The notes: generated by a model not told the origin, from the letters alone. Positions 17,766 through 26,960 are shown, counted from the first letter of the stretch. The stretch is DNA of 64,000 bases from ZC4RG42 sp003242425 (GCA_937907425.1 CALCIE010000065.1:1-64000); one strand, 5' to 3'. Translations and numbers: made by a program.

Positions 17766-18956
17766 CTACGCCGCGCCTGCCCGCATGCGTGTGGCGCGAT
17801 AGCACGAGACGCTGAGCAGGAACGCGCCCGCCATGCCGGCCGCGAGCCTCAGGCCGCTGCCGAAGAACAGCGGCGCGATGGCGGCAGTCGCGCCGAACAC
17901 CGCCGTCTGCACGAAGGACAGCAGCGACGAGGCCAGCCCGCGCAAGGCGGGGAACAGATCCACGATGCGCAGCGTGAGACTCGGCATGAGGAGCGACAAC
18001 CCGAAGTTGTAGAGCATGAGCGGCAGCACCATCCACGGCAAGGCCGGCGGCAGCAGCGCGTTGTAGAGCAGATTCGCCGCCACCGCCGCAGCCATGAACA
18101 GGTAGCCGTTGCGGATCATGCGCCCGGGCACGACGCGATGCGCGTTGCGCGAGGCCACCCATGCGCCGGTGATCATGCCCGTCACCATCGGCACGAACAG
18201 CCAGCCGAAAGCCGTCTCCGGCAGGCCGAGCAGCGTCATGACGAAATACGGCGCCGAAGCGATGTACAGACCGAAACCGGCAAAGCCGGTGCCGATCGCG
18301 AGCGCCATCAGCAGGAAACGCCCGCTGCGCAGCACGCGGCAGTAATTGCCGGCGATAGTGCGCAGATGCAGAGGCTGGCGCGCTTCCGGCGGCAGGGATT
18401 CGGGCAGTCCCAGATAGGACGACAGCCACAGCAGCAGCCCGAACGCGCTCAGAAAGGCGAACACCGACGGCCAGTCGAACACGCGCTGCAGCCAGCCGCC
18501 GATGATCGGAGCGATCGCCGGCGCGAGGCCGAACACCATGGTGATCTGGGCCATGGCGCGTTGCGCGTCCGCGCCGGCGAGCAGGTCGCGCACGATGGCC
18601 CTTCCGATCACCACTCCCGCCCCGGCCGACATGCCCTGCAGCGCGCGGCAGACCAGCAGCCAATGCAGATTGGGCGACCATACTGCCGCGAGCGAGGCGC
18701 CGATGTACACCGCGAGCGCGATCAGCACGATGCGCCTGCGGCCGAAGGTGTCGGACAAGGTGCCGTGGAACAGCATCATGGTCGAGAAAGCGAGCAGATA
18801 GACGCTCAGGGTCTGCTGGACCAGCACCTCGTCCACCCGCAGCGAAACCGCGATGGCGTGAAAAGACGGCAGATAGGTGTCGATGGAAAAAGGACCCAGC
18901 ATCGCCAGGCCGGCGAGCAACAGGGTGAGACGGTGGGAGGCGACGTTGTTCTTCAT
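17766..18956 (-). CDS. Bcr/CflA family multidrug efflux transporter
   Basis: 396-residue major facilitator protein with about 12 membrane helices. N-terminal pattern LAGLAMLGPFSIDTYLPSFHAIAVSL and the loop GTLSDTFGRRRIVLIAL (motif A) plus LVCRALQGMSAGAGVVIGRAIVRD (motif C region) identify the Bcr/CflA drug:H+ antiporter subfamily. Substrate not predictable. Transcribed in the same direction as soxB, 39 bases upstream of it, but a functional link is not evident. A 144-base gap separates it from trxC. Confidence 0.88.
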   Translation of the reverse strand: MKNNVASHRLTLLLAGLAMLGPFSIDTYLPSFHAIAVSLRVDEVLVQQTLSVYLLAFSTMMLFHGTLSDTFGRRRIVLIALAVYIGASLAAVWSPNLHWLLVCRALQGMSAGAGVVIGRAIVRDLLAGADAQRAMAQITMVFGLAPAIAPIIGGWLQRVFDWPSVFAFLSAFGLLLWLSSYLGLPESLPPEARQPLHLRTIAGNYCRVLRSGRFLLMALAIGTGFAGFGLYIASAPYFVMTLLGLPETAFGWLFVPMVTGMITGAWVASRNAHRVVPGRMIRNGYLFMAAAVAANLLYNALLPPALPWMVLPLMLYNFGLSLLMPSLTLRIVDLFPALRGLASSLLSFVQTAVFGATAAIAPLFFGSGLRLAAGMAGAFLLSVSCYRATRMRAGAA

Positions 18957-19100
18957 CGGCTGTGCAGGCGTGTGCGTGGATGCCGGTGCGCCCTTCGGGA
19001 AAGATGGGATCGACGATACCGCGAAGCAGCCTGCCGCGCCGATTCTACGCCCCGGCGCCGTCCGCCGTCCTTGACGGCAGGTGTTGCTTACGAAGCCGCG

Positions 19101-19529
19101 CTAGGTTGCCGGGAGCATGCCGCGCACCCAGTGCACGATGCGGCCCGCGTCCATCGCGCCGGACTGACGCGCGATTTCGCGGCCGTTGCGGAACAGGATG
19201 AGCGTGGGAATGGAACGGACGCCGTAGCGCGCGGCGATGTCGGGTGCCGCTTCGGTGTCCAGCTTGGCGAGCCGCACGAAGGGCTCCAGCTCGGGCGCAG
19301 CACGCTCGTAGTGCGGCGCCATCATCCTGCAAGGGCCGCACCACGCCGCCCAGAAATCGACCACCACCGGCAGGTCCGCGCCGACGTGGCGGTCGAAATG
19401 CGCCGCGTCGAGTGCCAGCGGCCTGCCCTCGAACAGGCGCCCCTTGCAGCGGCCGCAATGCGGCGCTTCCCGCAGCCGCTCCGGCGGCACGCGATTGGTG
19501 GTATGGCAATGCGGACAGACAACATGCAT
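19101..19529 (-). CDS. trxC: Thioredoxin 2 (TrxC type)
   Basis: 142-residue zinc-containing thioredoxin that reduces cytoplasmic disulphides and takes part in oxidative stress defence. The N-terminus carries the two CxxC zinc pairs (CPHC at 5-8 and CGRC at 26-29) that separate TrxC from TrxA; the thioredoxin fold has the catalytic WCGPC motif and the cis-Pro segment RSIPTLILF. Begins four bases after the stop codon of the diguanylate cyclase, so the two are probably one transcript. Confidence 0.93.
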   Translation of the reverse strand: MHVVCPHCHTTNRVPPERLREAPHCGRCKGRLFEGRPLALDAAHFDRHVGADLPVVVDFWAAWCGPCRMMAPHYERAAPELEPFVRLAKLDTEAAPDIAARYGVRSIPTLILFRNGREIARQSGAMDAGRIVHWVRGMLPAT

Positions 19530-19533
19530 CGTT

Positions 19534-20493
19534 TCAGGCCAGCATCACGCGACCGCGGCCCGCCTGCTTGGCGCCGTAGAGCGCGCGGTCGGCTTTCTCG
19601 ATCAATTGTTGCGGCGTCGCCTCGCCGGCGAACTGCGCGATGCCGGCCGTACCGGTGACGGGCGGCAGTCCGCCCTCGCGGTCGTGCCGCATCGCCGCCA
19701 GATCGGCCAGGCAGCGGGAGATCGCCTCGCGCGCGTTCTCGCCGGTGGCACCGGGCAGGACCGCGCAGAATTCGTCGCCGCCCAGGCGACCGACGAGATC
19801 GTGCGCGCGCAGCGACAAGGTGAGGATGTCGGCGAAACGTTTCAACACCCTGTCGCCTGTGAGATGGCCGTGCCGGTCGTTGATTGCCTTGAAATGATCG
19901 AGGTCGAGCACGACGAAGGCGAGCGGTTCGTCCGAGCGCCGCGCACGCTCGAATTCCTCGGCGAGACGGCGCTCGATATAGCGCCGGTTGTAGACACCGG
20001 TGAGCGGATCGCGGGTGGCCTGCCGCTCAAGTTCGAATTCCAGATGCTTGTGCGAAGTGATGTCGGAGAAGGAGCACAGCACCGCCGCCACCTTGCCGCT
20101 ATCCATGTCGAACACGGCGCGCGCATTGACGTTCAGCCAGCGCGTCACGCCGTCGGGGCCGCTTACCTGCATCTCGACGCCCGTGCGCGGTCGTCCGTCG
20201 AGCAGCGTTTCCGTGGCGGGATGGCGACCCGGCACACGGGCCTGAGAATCGGCGCCCCACAGCCAGCGTGCGATGGCTTCGGGTTCGCCCACCAGTCGCC
20301 GGGCTGCGCTGTTGAAGGTGCCGAGCTGGCCATGCTCGTCCAGGATGACCACGCCCTCTTCCATCGCTTCCACCAGCACGAAGTGGCGCTGTTCCATCCA
20401 GCGCAACGCCGCGCGGGCGCGGCCGAGCTCTTCCAACGCGATCTTCAACTCTTCGCGATAAGCCGGCTGGCTGTCCAGAGATTGCGTGCCCAT
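19534..20493 (-). CDS. PAS-GGDEF diguanylate cyclase
   Basis: 319-residue cytoplasmic enzyme predicted to make cyclic-di-GMP. An N-terminal coiled start (about 1-40) leads to a PAS domain (about 40-145: EEGVVILDEHGQLGTFNSAARRL) and a GGDEF domain (about 150-319) with the intact active-site GGDEF and, five residues before it, RAHD, a canonical RxxD product-inhibition site. No membrane segment. A good ribosome binding site (AAGGAGGA) precedes the ATG. Upstream of trxC in one unit; divergent from the DUF4112 gene. Confidence 0.9.
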   Translation of the reverse strand: MGTQSLDSQPAYREELKIALEELGRARAALRWMEQRHFVLVEAMEEGVVILDEHGQLGTFNSAARRLVGEPEAIARWLWGADSQARVPGRHPATETLLDGRPRTGVEMQVSGPDGVTRWLNVNARAVFDMDSGKVAAVLCSFSDITSHKHLEFELERQATRDPLTGVYNRRYIERRLAEEFERARRSDEPLAFVVLDLDHFKAINDRHGHLTGDRVLKRFADILTLSLRAHDLVGRLGGDEFCAVLPGATGENAREAISRCLADLAAMRHDREGGLPPVTGTAGIAQFAGEATPQQLIEKADRALYGAKQAGRGRVMLA

Positions 20494-20639
20494 GGAAAGA
20501 CTCCTCCTTGTCGCGCTGGCGCTCGGTCAGGCAAGCACCGCGCCCGGCGACCGCCCATCGGCGGTATGGTGCGAGAGTTTCCGCCGAACGGTATTTCCCG
20601 CACACTGACCGGACGGCGGGTCGCGCCCGCCACGACACC

Positions 20640-21113
20640 ATGAACGACGCCGACCGCGAAATCAAACGCCGTCAGCTCGCCCGGCTCGCCTGGCTGCTGG
20701 ACAACTCCATCAAGCTCCCAGGGCTGGATTTCCGCATCGGGCTGGACGCCCTCGTCGGCCTGATCCCTGGATTAGGGGATGCCATCGGGGTCGTCCTCTC
20801 CGGCTATATCCTCCGCGAGGCCTGGCAACTGGGCGTACCGCGCAGCACCCTGCTCCGCATGGCCTTGAACGTACTGGTCGAAGGCGTGCTGGGCAGCGTG
20901 CCCCTGCTGGGCGATCTGTTCGACGCGGGCTGGAAAGCCAACCAGCGCAACGTGCGCCTGCTCGAAGCCCATCTCCACGATCCCGGACGGGCCGCACGCG
21001 CAAGCCGCGGCTTCCTGGCGCTGGTGCTGGGTGCGCTCGTGCTAACGGCGATCGGCGCCGCCCTCGCCCTTTACGGCTTAGTACGGAGCCTCATGGCGCT
21101 GGCGAGCGCCTGA
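20640..21113 (+). CDS. DUF4112 family membrane protein
   Basis: 157-residue protein with the DUF4112 signature (LLDNSIKLPGLDFRIGLDALVGLIPGLGDAIG, then VEGVLGSVPLLGDLFDAGWKANQRNVRLLE) and a C-terminal membrane helix (about residues 125-148). Function unknown. ATG at 20640 is used because the conserved region starts just after it. Its TGA is immediately followed by the stop codon of the convergent lipoprotein gene, with no bases between. Confidence 0.87.
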   Translation: MNDADREIKRRQLARLAWLLDNSIKLPGLDFRIGLDALVGLIPGLGDAIGVVLSGYILREAWQLGVPRSTLLRMALNVLVEGVLGSVPLLGDLFDAGWKANQRNVRLLEAHLHDPGRAARASRGFLALVLGALVLTAIGAALALYGLVRSLMALASA

Positions 21114-21380
21114 CTACCGCGCCGTGCCGGAGGAATCGCGCGCGGCGCCCGCCGGGAGATTGGCCGGCGGCGTGGGATCGAGCTGTTGCTGCGTCGGCAC
21201 CTCGTCCCTGATGTTCGACTGCGCTTTGTTGCCCGCAGAATCGCCGGCCGCACCGGGCGGCGTCTGCTGGGGCGTACTGCCGATGCGGGTTTCCGGCTGC
21301 GGCGGTGCTGCCTCCTGCCCGCATGACGTCAGCCCGAGGCTGAGCAGCAGCACGGCGGAGACGCGGATCGTCGGACTCAT
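21114..21380 (-). CDS. Small putative lipoprotein
   Basis: 88-residue protein not recognised as a named family. N-terminal signal with a lipobox (LTSC, Cys20), then a Pro/Gln/Asn/Ala-rich, probably disordered tail without cysteine. The start at 21380 has a strong ribosome binding site (AAGGAGC eight bases upstream). Likely an envelope-anchored small lipoprotein. Upstream lies a 17-base dyad (21442-21458). Confidence 0.7.
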   Translation of the reverse strand: MSPTIRVSAVLLLSLGLTSCGQEAAPPQPETRIGSTPQQTPPGAAGDSAGNKAQSNIRDEVPTQQQLDPTPPANLPAGAARDSSGTAR

Positions 21381-21694
21381 AAAAAGCTCCTTGCTGGAGG
21401 CGGCGACGCCGCCCTCGGAAATGCGGTGCAACACGCGGTCCCGCCATGCCGCATGGCGCAACGGCGGCGGGGGAACTTCCACCGGCCGGCCGCGTCTCTC
21501 TAGAGGCTCGGTCGAGAACGTCGACGGCAATTGACCTGCATCACAAGCAGGTGATGACGAGCGCGCAAAATGGCACCCGGGCAAGTGCGCAGACGCTTTC
21601 CTTTTATGGCCGAATCGAATTTAATAATGCCTCACCGATCGCCCGGCCGCGTGCCTCCGCAGAGCGGCTTGGTGCCCACAGGAGTCAATTGAGC
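21381..21694. other. Divergent intergenic region with a dyad and a candidate promoter
   Basis: 314 bases without a gene. It holds an 8-bp-arm palindrome (CGCCATGC C GCATGGCG, 21442-21458) 62 bases upstream of the lipoprotein start, and toward the right a weak sigma-70-like pair TTTCCT (21597-21602) and TTTAAT (21620-21625) spaced 17, reading to the acidic protein gene. An A+T-richer stretch surrounds the latter. Confidence 0.4.
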
Positions 21695-21946
21695 ATGGCT
21701 ATCACGAATCCAGGCTGGACCGACGAAGCGGACGAACTCTTCGATCTCGAACACCTGGCAAGCAACCGCGTCGATGAGGAAACCGGGATGATCCTCGGTC
21801 ACCCGGCGGTGTACCGGCAGTTGCTCTCGGTGGACGAGAAGCTGTACCAGCCCGTGGATACACTCGAAGCGACGGCCTACGAGAATCTGTCGCTCGCAGA
21901 AGTGCTGGACGACACCGATTCCGGTGTAGATCGCTGGGATTACTGA
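21695..21946 (+). CDS. Small acidic protein of unknown function
   Basis: 83 residues, strongly acidic (many Asp and Glu, few basic residues), no signal peptide or membrane segment, ending VDRWDY. Not recognised. Start at 21695 is supported by AGGAG 11 bases upstream. The frame stays open upstream, but that extension has the look of non-coding sequence. Its own weak promoter (near 21597-21625) would give a leader of about 60 bases. Confidence 0.6.
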   Translation: MAITNPGWTDEADELFDLEHLASNRVDEETGMILGHPAVYRQLLSVDEKLYQPVDTLEATAYENLSLAEVLDDTDSGVDRWDY

Positions 21947-22080
21947 GCGCTTTCCCCGCAACAACCGTCCGGCGACGATCGCCGCCGGAGCGTTACATCA
22001 TTCCCATGTCGGGTTAGACTTGGGCCGCGTCCCGACCACGCGCTGCCGCAACGGTCGGCGCGTACCTGGAAAAACATCCC

Positions 22081-22851
22081 ATGGCGGAACAAAAATGGCC
22101 GGACATCCTCTGGCTGGTCCGACACGGCCAGAGCGCGGGTAACGTCGCACGCGACGCCGCAGAAGCGGCCGACCGGCCTCTCATAGACATCGCCGAGCGC
22201 GACATGGATGTCCCGCTCTCCGAGCTCGGCCGCCGCCAGGCCGCCGCGCTCGGCCGCTGGTTCGGCCAGATGCCGCCCGAGAAACAACCCACCGTGGTGC
22301 TCTGCTCGCCCTACGTGCGGGCACGCCAGACCGCACAATACATCCTCGAGGCGGCCGGCATCGGTCCCAACGACCTCATCTTCCACGTCGACGAGCGGCT
22401 GCGCGAGAAGGAATTCGGCATCATGGACCGGCTCACGCTCTCGGGCATCAAACTGAAGTACCCGGAGCTCTACGAGCAGCGCATGCATGTCGGCAAGTTC
22501 TATTTCCGTCCGCCGGGCGGCGAGAGCTGGTGCGACGTCATCCTGCGCCTGCGCAGCGTGCTCGACACGCTGACGCGCGGCTACCGCGGCGAGCGGGTGC
22601 TGATCATCGCGCACCAGGTCATCGTCACCTGCTTCCGCTACCTGTTCGAGCGCATGGACGAGCAGCGCGTGCTCGAAATCGACCGCAACAGCGACGTGCC
22701 GAACTGCGGCGTGACCTCCTACGAGTTCGATCCCCACGTCGGCCGCAAGGGCAAGCTCGTGCCCAAGCTGATCAACTTCGTCGTGCCCTTGCAGGAAGCG
22801 GGCGCCACAGTCACCACCGAACGCGACATTCCCGCCGCGCCCAAGTCCTGA
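22081..22851 (+). CDS. Histidine phosphatase (phosphoglycerate mutase-like)
   Basis: 256-residue cytoplasmic member of the histidine phosphatase superfamily. The catalytic RHG motif (LVRHGQSAG, phospho-acceptor His15) is at the N-terminus; the second catalytic His is in LIIAHQVIV near residue 180, and the VLCSPYVRARQTAQ segment is also typical. Substrate unknown; it is not an obvious glycolytic GpmA because of its length and sequence. 53 bases upstream of ndh in the same direction. Confidence 0.85.
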   Translation: MAEQKWPDILWLVRHGQSAGNVARDAAEAADRPLIDIAERDMDVPLSELGRRQAAALGRWFGQMPPEKQPTVVLCSPYVRARQTAQYILEAAGIGPNDLIFHVDERLREKEFGIMDRLTLSGIKLKYPELYEQRMHVGKFYFRPPGGESWCDVILRLRSVLDTLTRGYRGERVLIIAHQVIVTCFRYLFERMDEQRVLEIDRNSDVPNCGVTSYEFDPHVGRKGKLVPKLINFVVPLQEAGATVTTERDIPAAPKS

Positions 22852-22904
22852 ACGGGCCGGGTGATTGCAGCGGGCGGAAGGTCTCCGTCCTTTCCCCTCG
22901 CTCG

Positions 22905-24176
22905 ATGAGCGCATCCTGCATTCCCCACGTCGTCATCGTGGGCGGCGGTTTCGCCGGCCTGTGGGCCGCACGCGAGCTCGCCACGACCACGGCCCGCGTC
23001 ACGCTCGTCGACCGCCGTAATCACCACCTCTTCCAGCCCCTGCTCTACCAGGTTGCGACGGCAGGTCTTTCGGCGCCGGCCATCGCCACACCGCTGCGTC
23101 ATCTCTTCCAGCGCCAGACCAACATCACCGTCGTGCTCGGCGACGTCGAAGCGGTTGAAGCCGCGAACCGGCGATTGCGCTTCCGCGATGGACGCACCAT
23201 GCAGTTCGACTACCTGGTGCTCGCCACCGGCGCCACGCACGCCTATTTCGGTCACGAGGACTGGGCGCAGGTCGCGCCGGGATTGAAAACGCTGGAAGAC
23301 GCGCTCGGTATCCGCCGTCGCCTGCTGCTCGCTTTCGAGCGCGCCGAAGCCGAGGCCGATCCCGAACGCAGACGCGAATGGCTAAGCTTCGTGATTGTCG
23401 GCGGCGGACCGACGGGCGTGGAACTCGCCGGCACGCTGGCCGAAATCGCCCGCCACACTTTGCGCTACGACTTCCGTCGCATCGATCCCGCCAGCGCGCG
23501 TGTGCGCCTGGTGGAAGCCGGTCCCCGCGTGCTCGGCTCGTTCCCCGAAGCGCTGTCGCGCAAGGCCGAAGCGCAGTTGCACAAACTGGGCGTGGAAGTG
23601 CTGACCGGCGCGCCGGTGGCGGCGATCGATCGCGAAGGCGTGCAGATCGGGAAACGTTACATCCGCGCCCGCACCGTACTGTGGGCCGCGGGCGTGGCGG
23701 CCTCGCCGCTCGCGCGCACCCTTGGCGTGCCGCTCGACAAGGCGGGACGCGTGATCGTAGGCGGCGATCTGCGCGTGCCCGCCCATCCGCGCATCTTCGT
23801 CGCCGGCGATCTCGCCGCCCTCGAGCAGGACGGCAAGCCGGTGCCGGGGCTTGCGCCCGCAGCCAAACAGATGGGCATCTATGCGGGCCGGGCCATCAAA
23901 GCCGAGCTCAAGGGTATGCGCATCGGGCCGTTCCGCTACCGCCATGCCGGTTCGCTCGCCACCATCGGCCGCAAGGCCGCGGTCGCCGATCTCGGCCGGT
24001 TCAAGCTGTCCGGACTGCCGGCGTGGTGGTTCTGGCTGCTGGTGCACATCTACTTCCTGATCGGTTTCCGCAACCGGTTGATGGTGCTCGCCGACTGGGC
24101 TTGGTCGTATTGGACTTACCAGCGCTCTGCCCGCATCATTTTCGAACTGCCGGACGACACCCGTCCCTTCGAATAG
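22905..24176 (+). CDS. ndh: Type II NADH:quinone oxidoreductase
   Basis: 423-residue non-proton-pumping NADH dehydrogenase that passes electrons from NADH through FAD to quinone at the inner face of the membrane. FAD-binding Rossmann motif GGGFAGLWAA begins at residue 10; the second nucleotide motif (FVIVGGGPTGVELAGTLAEI) is in the middle; PRIFVAGDLAA is the late FAD motif. The C-terminal region (LPAWWFWLLVHIYFLIGFRNRLMVLADWAWSY) is the amphipathic membrane anchor of NDH-2. Three bases separate it from the symporter gene. Confidence 0.9.
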   Translation: MSASCIPHVVIVGGGFAGLWAARELATTTARVTLVDRRNHHLFQPLLYQVATAGLSAPAIATPLRHLFQRQTNITVVLGDVEAVEAANRRLRFRDGRTMQFDYLVLATGATHAYFGHEDWAQVAPGLKTLEDALGIRRRLLLAFERAEAEADPERRREWLSFVIVGGGPTGVELAGTLAEIARHTLRYDFRRIDPASARVRLVEAGPRVLGSFPEALSRKAEAQLHKLGVEVLTGAPVAAIDREGVQIGKRYIRARTVLWAAGVAASPLARTLGVPLDKAGRVIVGGDLRVPAHPRIFVAGDLAALEQDGKPVPGLAPAAKQMGIYAGRAIKAELKGMRIGPFRYRHAGSLATIGRKAAVADLGRFKLSGLPAWWFWLLVHIYFLIGFRNRLMVLADWAWSYWTYQRSARIIFELPDDTRPFE

Positions 24177-24179
24177 GGC

Positions 24180-26063
24180 ATGATCGATTTCGTTCTGCTG
24201 CTGCTCTTCGTCGCCTACGCGGTCGCGAGCGGCCTCCATGCGCGGAAGCAAGCCTCGCGCAACGCCGAGGAATACTTTCTCGCCGGACGCAGCCTGCGCG
24301 GCTGGCAGGCCGGCTGCAGCATGGCCGCGACGCAATTCGCCGCCGACACGCCGCTGCTCGTCACCGGCCTCATCGCCACCGGCGGCCTGTTCATGCTGTG
24401 GCGGTTGTGGATCTACGGGCTCGCTTTCCTCGCGATGGCGGCGATCTTCGCCGCGCTGTGGCACCGCTCGGGCGTGCTGACCGACGCGGCGCTCGCCGAA
24501 CAGCGCTACAGCGGGCGCGGCGCGCTCGCGCTGCGCAGCATCAAGGCGCTCTACTTCGGCACGCTGGTGAACTGCATCGTGCTGGCGATGGTGCTCGCCG
24601 CCACGCTGCGCATCACCGAACAGTTCCTGCTCTGGCACGAATGGCTGCCAGGTTCCTGGTACGAAGCCTGGCGCACGGCGGCGGACGCGCTCGGCATGCG
24701 CTTCGTCAGCCCGGTGACGACGCTCGATCCTTCCATCGCAAGCGCGAACAATCTGCTCTCGCTGCTTGCGATCCTCGCGTTCACCGCGCTTTATTCGCTC
24801 ACCGGCGGCCTGCGCAGCGTGGTGCGTACCGACGTCGTGCAACTGGCGGTGGCGCTGGCCGGCACTCTGGCCTATGCCGTCGTGCTCATCGTCCAAACCG
24901 GCGGCATCGGCGAAATGCTCGCGCGGCTGCACGACTTGTACGGCAGCGTGCGTGCATCTGCGCTGCTCTCGATGGCGCCGAGCGGCGCGGACCGCGAAAC
25001 GCTGCTCGCCTTCGGCGTGCTGATCGGACTGCAATGGTTCTATCAGATGAACAGCGACGGCACCGGCTATCTCGCGCAGCGCGCCATCGCCTGCCGCGAC
25101 GAACGCGAGGCGCGTCTGGCGTGCCTCGGCTTCGCCTGGCTGCAGATCGTGCTGCGCAGCGCGATCTGGGTGCTGATCGGCGTCGCACTGCTCGTCGCTT
25201 TTCCCGCGACGCCCGCCGACGCGCAGAGCGCCAGCTTCGCCGCGACCCGCGAAAGCAGCTTCGTCACCGGCATCGACGTATTGTTGCCGCCCGGCGTGCG
25301 CGGCCTGATGCTGATCGCCATGCTTGCGGCGCTCACCTCCACCGTCGACACGCATCTCAACTGGGGCGCCGCGTACTGGAGCCATGATCTCTACGGCCGC
25401 CTGCTGTGCGAACGGTTGCTGGGTCGCACGCCCTCGCGTCGCGAAGAGGTACTGGTGGGCCGCATCGCCGGCGCGCTCATCCTCGTGCTGGCTTTAGTGC
25501 TCGCGGCACATCTGGATTCCATCGCCGAAGCCTGGTCGATCTCCCTGATCTTCGGCGCCGGCATCGGTCCGGCGCTCGTTGCGCGCTGGCTGTGGGAACG
25601 CGCCAACGTCTGGTGCGAACTGGTGGCGATGCTCGCGAGCCTCGTCGCCGCGCCGCTCGTGCTGTACGGCCTCGACGCCGACTGGCAACGCATGGCGGCC
25701 GTCGCATCGGTTTCCACGCTCGCGGTATGGCTCGCGGGCCGTTATGCGCCGCCGGAACGGCCCGACACGCTGGACGCCTTCTACCGCCGCGTCCATCCGC
25801 CCGGCTGGTGGGCAGCCGCGGCGGCGCGCTGCGGCGAATCGCCGCGGGCACCTTTGATCCGCCTGCGCCAGGATCTCGCCACGCTCGCGCTCGCCGCCGC
25901 GTCGCTGTTTCTCACGCTCTGGTCGCTGCTGCGGCTGCTGCTGCCGCCCGACCCCGGCGCAACCGGATGGCTGCCCGGTCTGCTCGGCCTGGCGCTCGCG
26001 TTCGCCCTCGTGCCGCTGTGGTGGCGGCCACTCGCCGCGGCACCGGGCACCGTCCGCGCGTGA
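24180..26063 (+). CDS. Sodium:solute symporter family protein
   Basis: 627-residue inner-membrane transporter of the SSS family (LeuT fold), with about 13-14 helices. Family signs: EEYFLAGRSLRGWQAGCSMAATQFAADTPLL, the first helix pair with the discontinuous helix, TALYSLTGGLRSVVRTDVVQLAVAL, and MAMLAALTSTVDTHLNWGAAYWSHDLY, which carries the Ser/Thr residues of the Na2 site. Substrate not predictable. Longer than the PutP-type transporters because of an extended C-terminal tail with one or two extra helices. Co-transcribed with ndh by spacing. Confidence 0.85.
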   Translation: MIDFVLLLLFVAYAVASGLHARKQASRNAEEYFLAGRSLRGWQAGCSMAATQFAADTPLLVTGLIATGGLFMLWRLWIYGLAFLAMAAIFAALWHRSGVLTDAALAEQRYSGRGALALRSIKALYFGTLVNCIVLAMVLAATLRITEQFLLWHEWLPGSWYEAWRTAADALGMRFVSPVTTLDPSIASANNLLSLLAILAFTALYSLTGGLRSVVRTDVVQLAVALAGTLAYAVVLIVQTGGIGEMLARLHDLYGSVRASALLSMAPSGADRETLLAFGVLIGLQWFYQMNSDGTGYLAQRAIACRDEREARLACLGFAWLQIVLRSAIWVLIGVALLVAFPATPADAQSASFAATRESSFVTGIDVLLPPGVRGLMLIAMLAALTSTVDTHLNWGAAYWSHDLYGRLLCERLLGRTPSRREEVLVGRIAGALILVLALVLAAHLDSIAEAWSISLIFGAGIGPALVARWLWERANVWCELVAMLASLVAAPLVLYGLDADWQRMAAVASVSTLAVWLAGRYAPPERPDTLDAFYRRVHPPGWWAAAAARCGESPRAPLIRLRQDLATLALAAASLFLTLWSLLRLLLPPDPGATGWLPGLLGLALAFALVPLWWRPLAAAPGTVRA

Positions 26064-26166
26064 CGCCCGCCCACGCATGCCGGAGCAAACCATTGATCAT
26101 TGGAAGCGAGCGGTCCGCACCTGCGGCTACAATGCCGCCCGAGGAGATGACAACGGGGAGAACGGC

Positions 26167-26550
26167 ATGAGCTACATGGCCATCAAACATCTTCATCTCG
26201 CGGCGGTCGCGCTCGGCATTCTGCTGCTGTTGCTGCGCGGTTTCTGGCTCAGCACCGGCTCGGGCATGCTGGCGAAGAAATGGCCGCTCATCGTGACGCA
26301 TCTGAACTACGGTGTGCTGTTCCTCGCCGGGCTCGCGCTCGCCTTCTCGCTAAGCGGTCGCCTCGGCGACCATCCCTGGCTGATCGCCAAGGTGGTGGGC
26401 TTCGTCGTGCTGGTGATCCTCGGCGCACGCATCCTGCCGCGCATGAAGACCACCGGTGCGAAACTCGCGGTCTGGGCGATCGCAGTGCTGCTGTTCATCT
26501 ACATCGTCGCAGTCGCCCTCACCAAACAGCCCCTGCCCTGGGCGGGCTGA
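26167..26550 (+). CDS. SirB2 family membrane protein
   Basis: 127-residue protein with four predicted membrane helices and the SirB2 pattern (IKHLHLAAVALGILLLLLRGF, then WPLIVTHLNYGVLFLAGLALAF). Function not established. ATG at 26167 has GGGGAG eight bases upstream. A TACAAT hexamer (26128-26133) flanked by GCGGC and GCCGC could be the -10 element, though no -35 was found at the right distance. Six bases upstream of arfB. Confidence 0.82.
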   Translation: MSYMAIKHLHLAAVALGILLLLLRGFWLSTGSGMLAKKWPLIVTHLNYGVLFLAGLALAFSLSGRLGDHPWLIAKVVGFVVLVILGARILPRMKTTGAKLAVWAIAVLLFIYIVAVALTKQPLPWAG

Positions 26551-26555
26551 GAGAA

Positions 26556-26960
26556 ATGATCGCGCCGCACGCCCTGCGCGACGAAGAGATCGAGTTCGTG
26601 CCGATCCGCGCGCAGGGCGCCGGCGGACAGAACGTCAACAAGGTCTCCAACGCCGTACAACTGCGCTTCGACGTGCGAGCCTCCTCGCTGCCCGACGAAG
26701 TCAAGCGCCGCCTGCTGGCGCTGTCGGATCAGCGCATGAGCGAAAAAGGCGTAATCGTCATCAAGGCGCAGCGCTTCCGCAGCCTCGAAAAGAACCGTCA
26801 GGACGCGCGTGCGCGGCTGGAGGAGATGGTCGCCCGCGCTTCGTTGCGGCCGAAGCCGCGCAAGCCCACCCAACCCACGCGCGCCTCGCAATTGCGCCGT
26901 CTGGAAAGCAAGCTCAGACGCGGCCGCGTGAAAGCCCTGCGCGGTCGCGTGACGGAGTGA
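26556..26960 (+). CDS. arfB: Alternative ribosome-rescue factor ArfB
   Basis: 134-residue class I release-factor-like peptidyl-tRNA hydrolase that frees ribosomes stalled at mRNA ends. The catalytic GGQ is in RAQGAGGQNVNKVSNAVQLRFD (residues about 22-25), and the C-terminal tail is rich in Lys/Arg (KPRKPTQPTRASQLRRLESKLRRGRVKALRG), which enters the empty mRNA channel in the known family. Start after a GAGA ribosome binding site. Its last 47 bases overlap the end of the convergent gene on the other strand. Confidence 0.92.
   Translation: MIAPHALRDEEIEFVPIRAQGAGGQNVNKVSNAVQLRFDVRASSLPDEVKRRLLALSDQRMSEKGVIVIKAQRFRSLEKNRQDARARLEEMVARASLRPKPRKPTQPTRASQLRRLESKLRRGRVKALRGRVTE

Noticed and set aside
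15399..19658. Open frame of 1419 codons on the plus strand
   Set aside because: It runs antisense to soxB and the efflux gene and through trxC. Its translation is Arg/His/Ala-rich with no recognisable domain. Typical for the opposite strand of high-G+C genes.
21531..21559. TTGACC with a -10 partner upstream of the acidic protein
   Set aside because: At 17 bases distance the -10 would be ATGACG, too far from consensus. The TTTAAT element farther right fits better.
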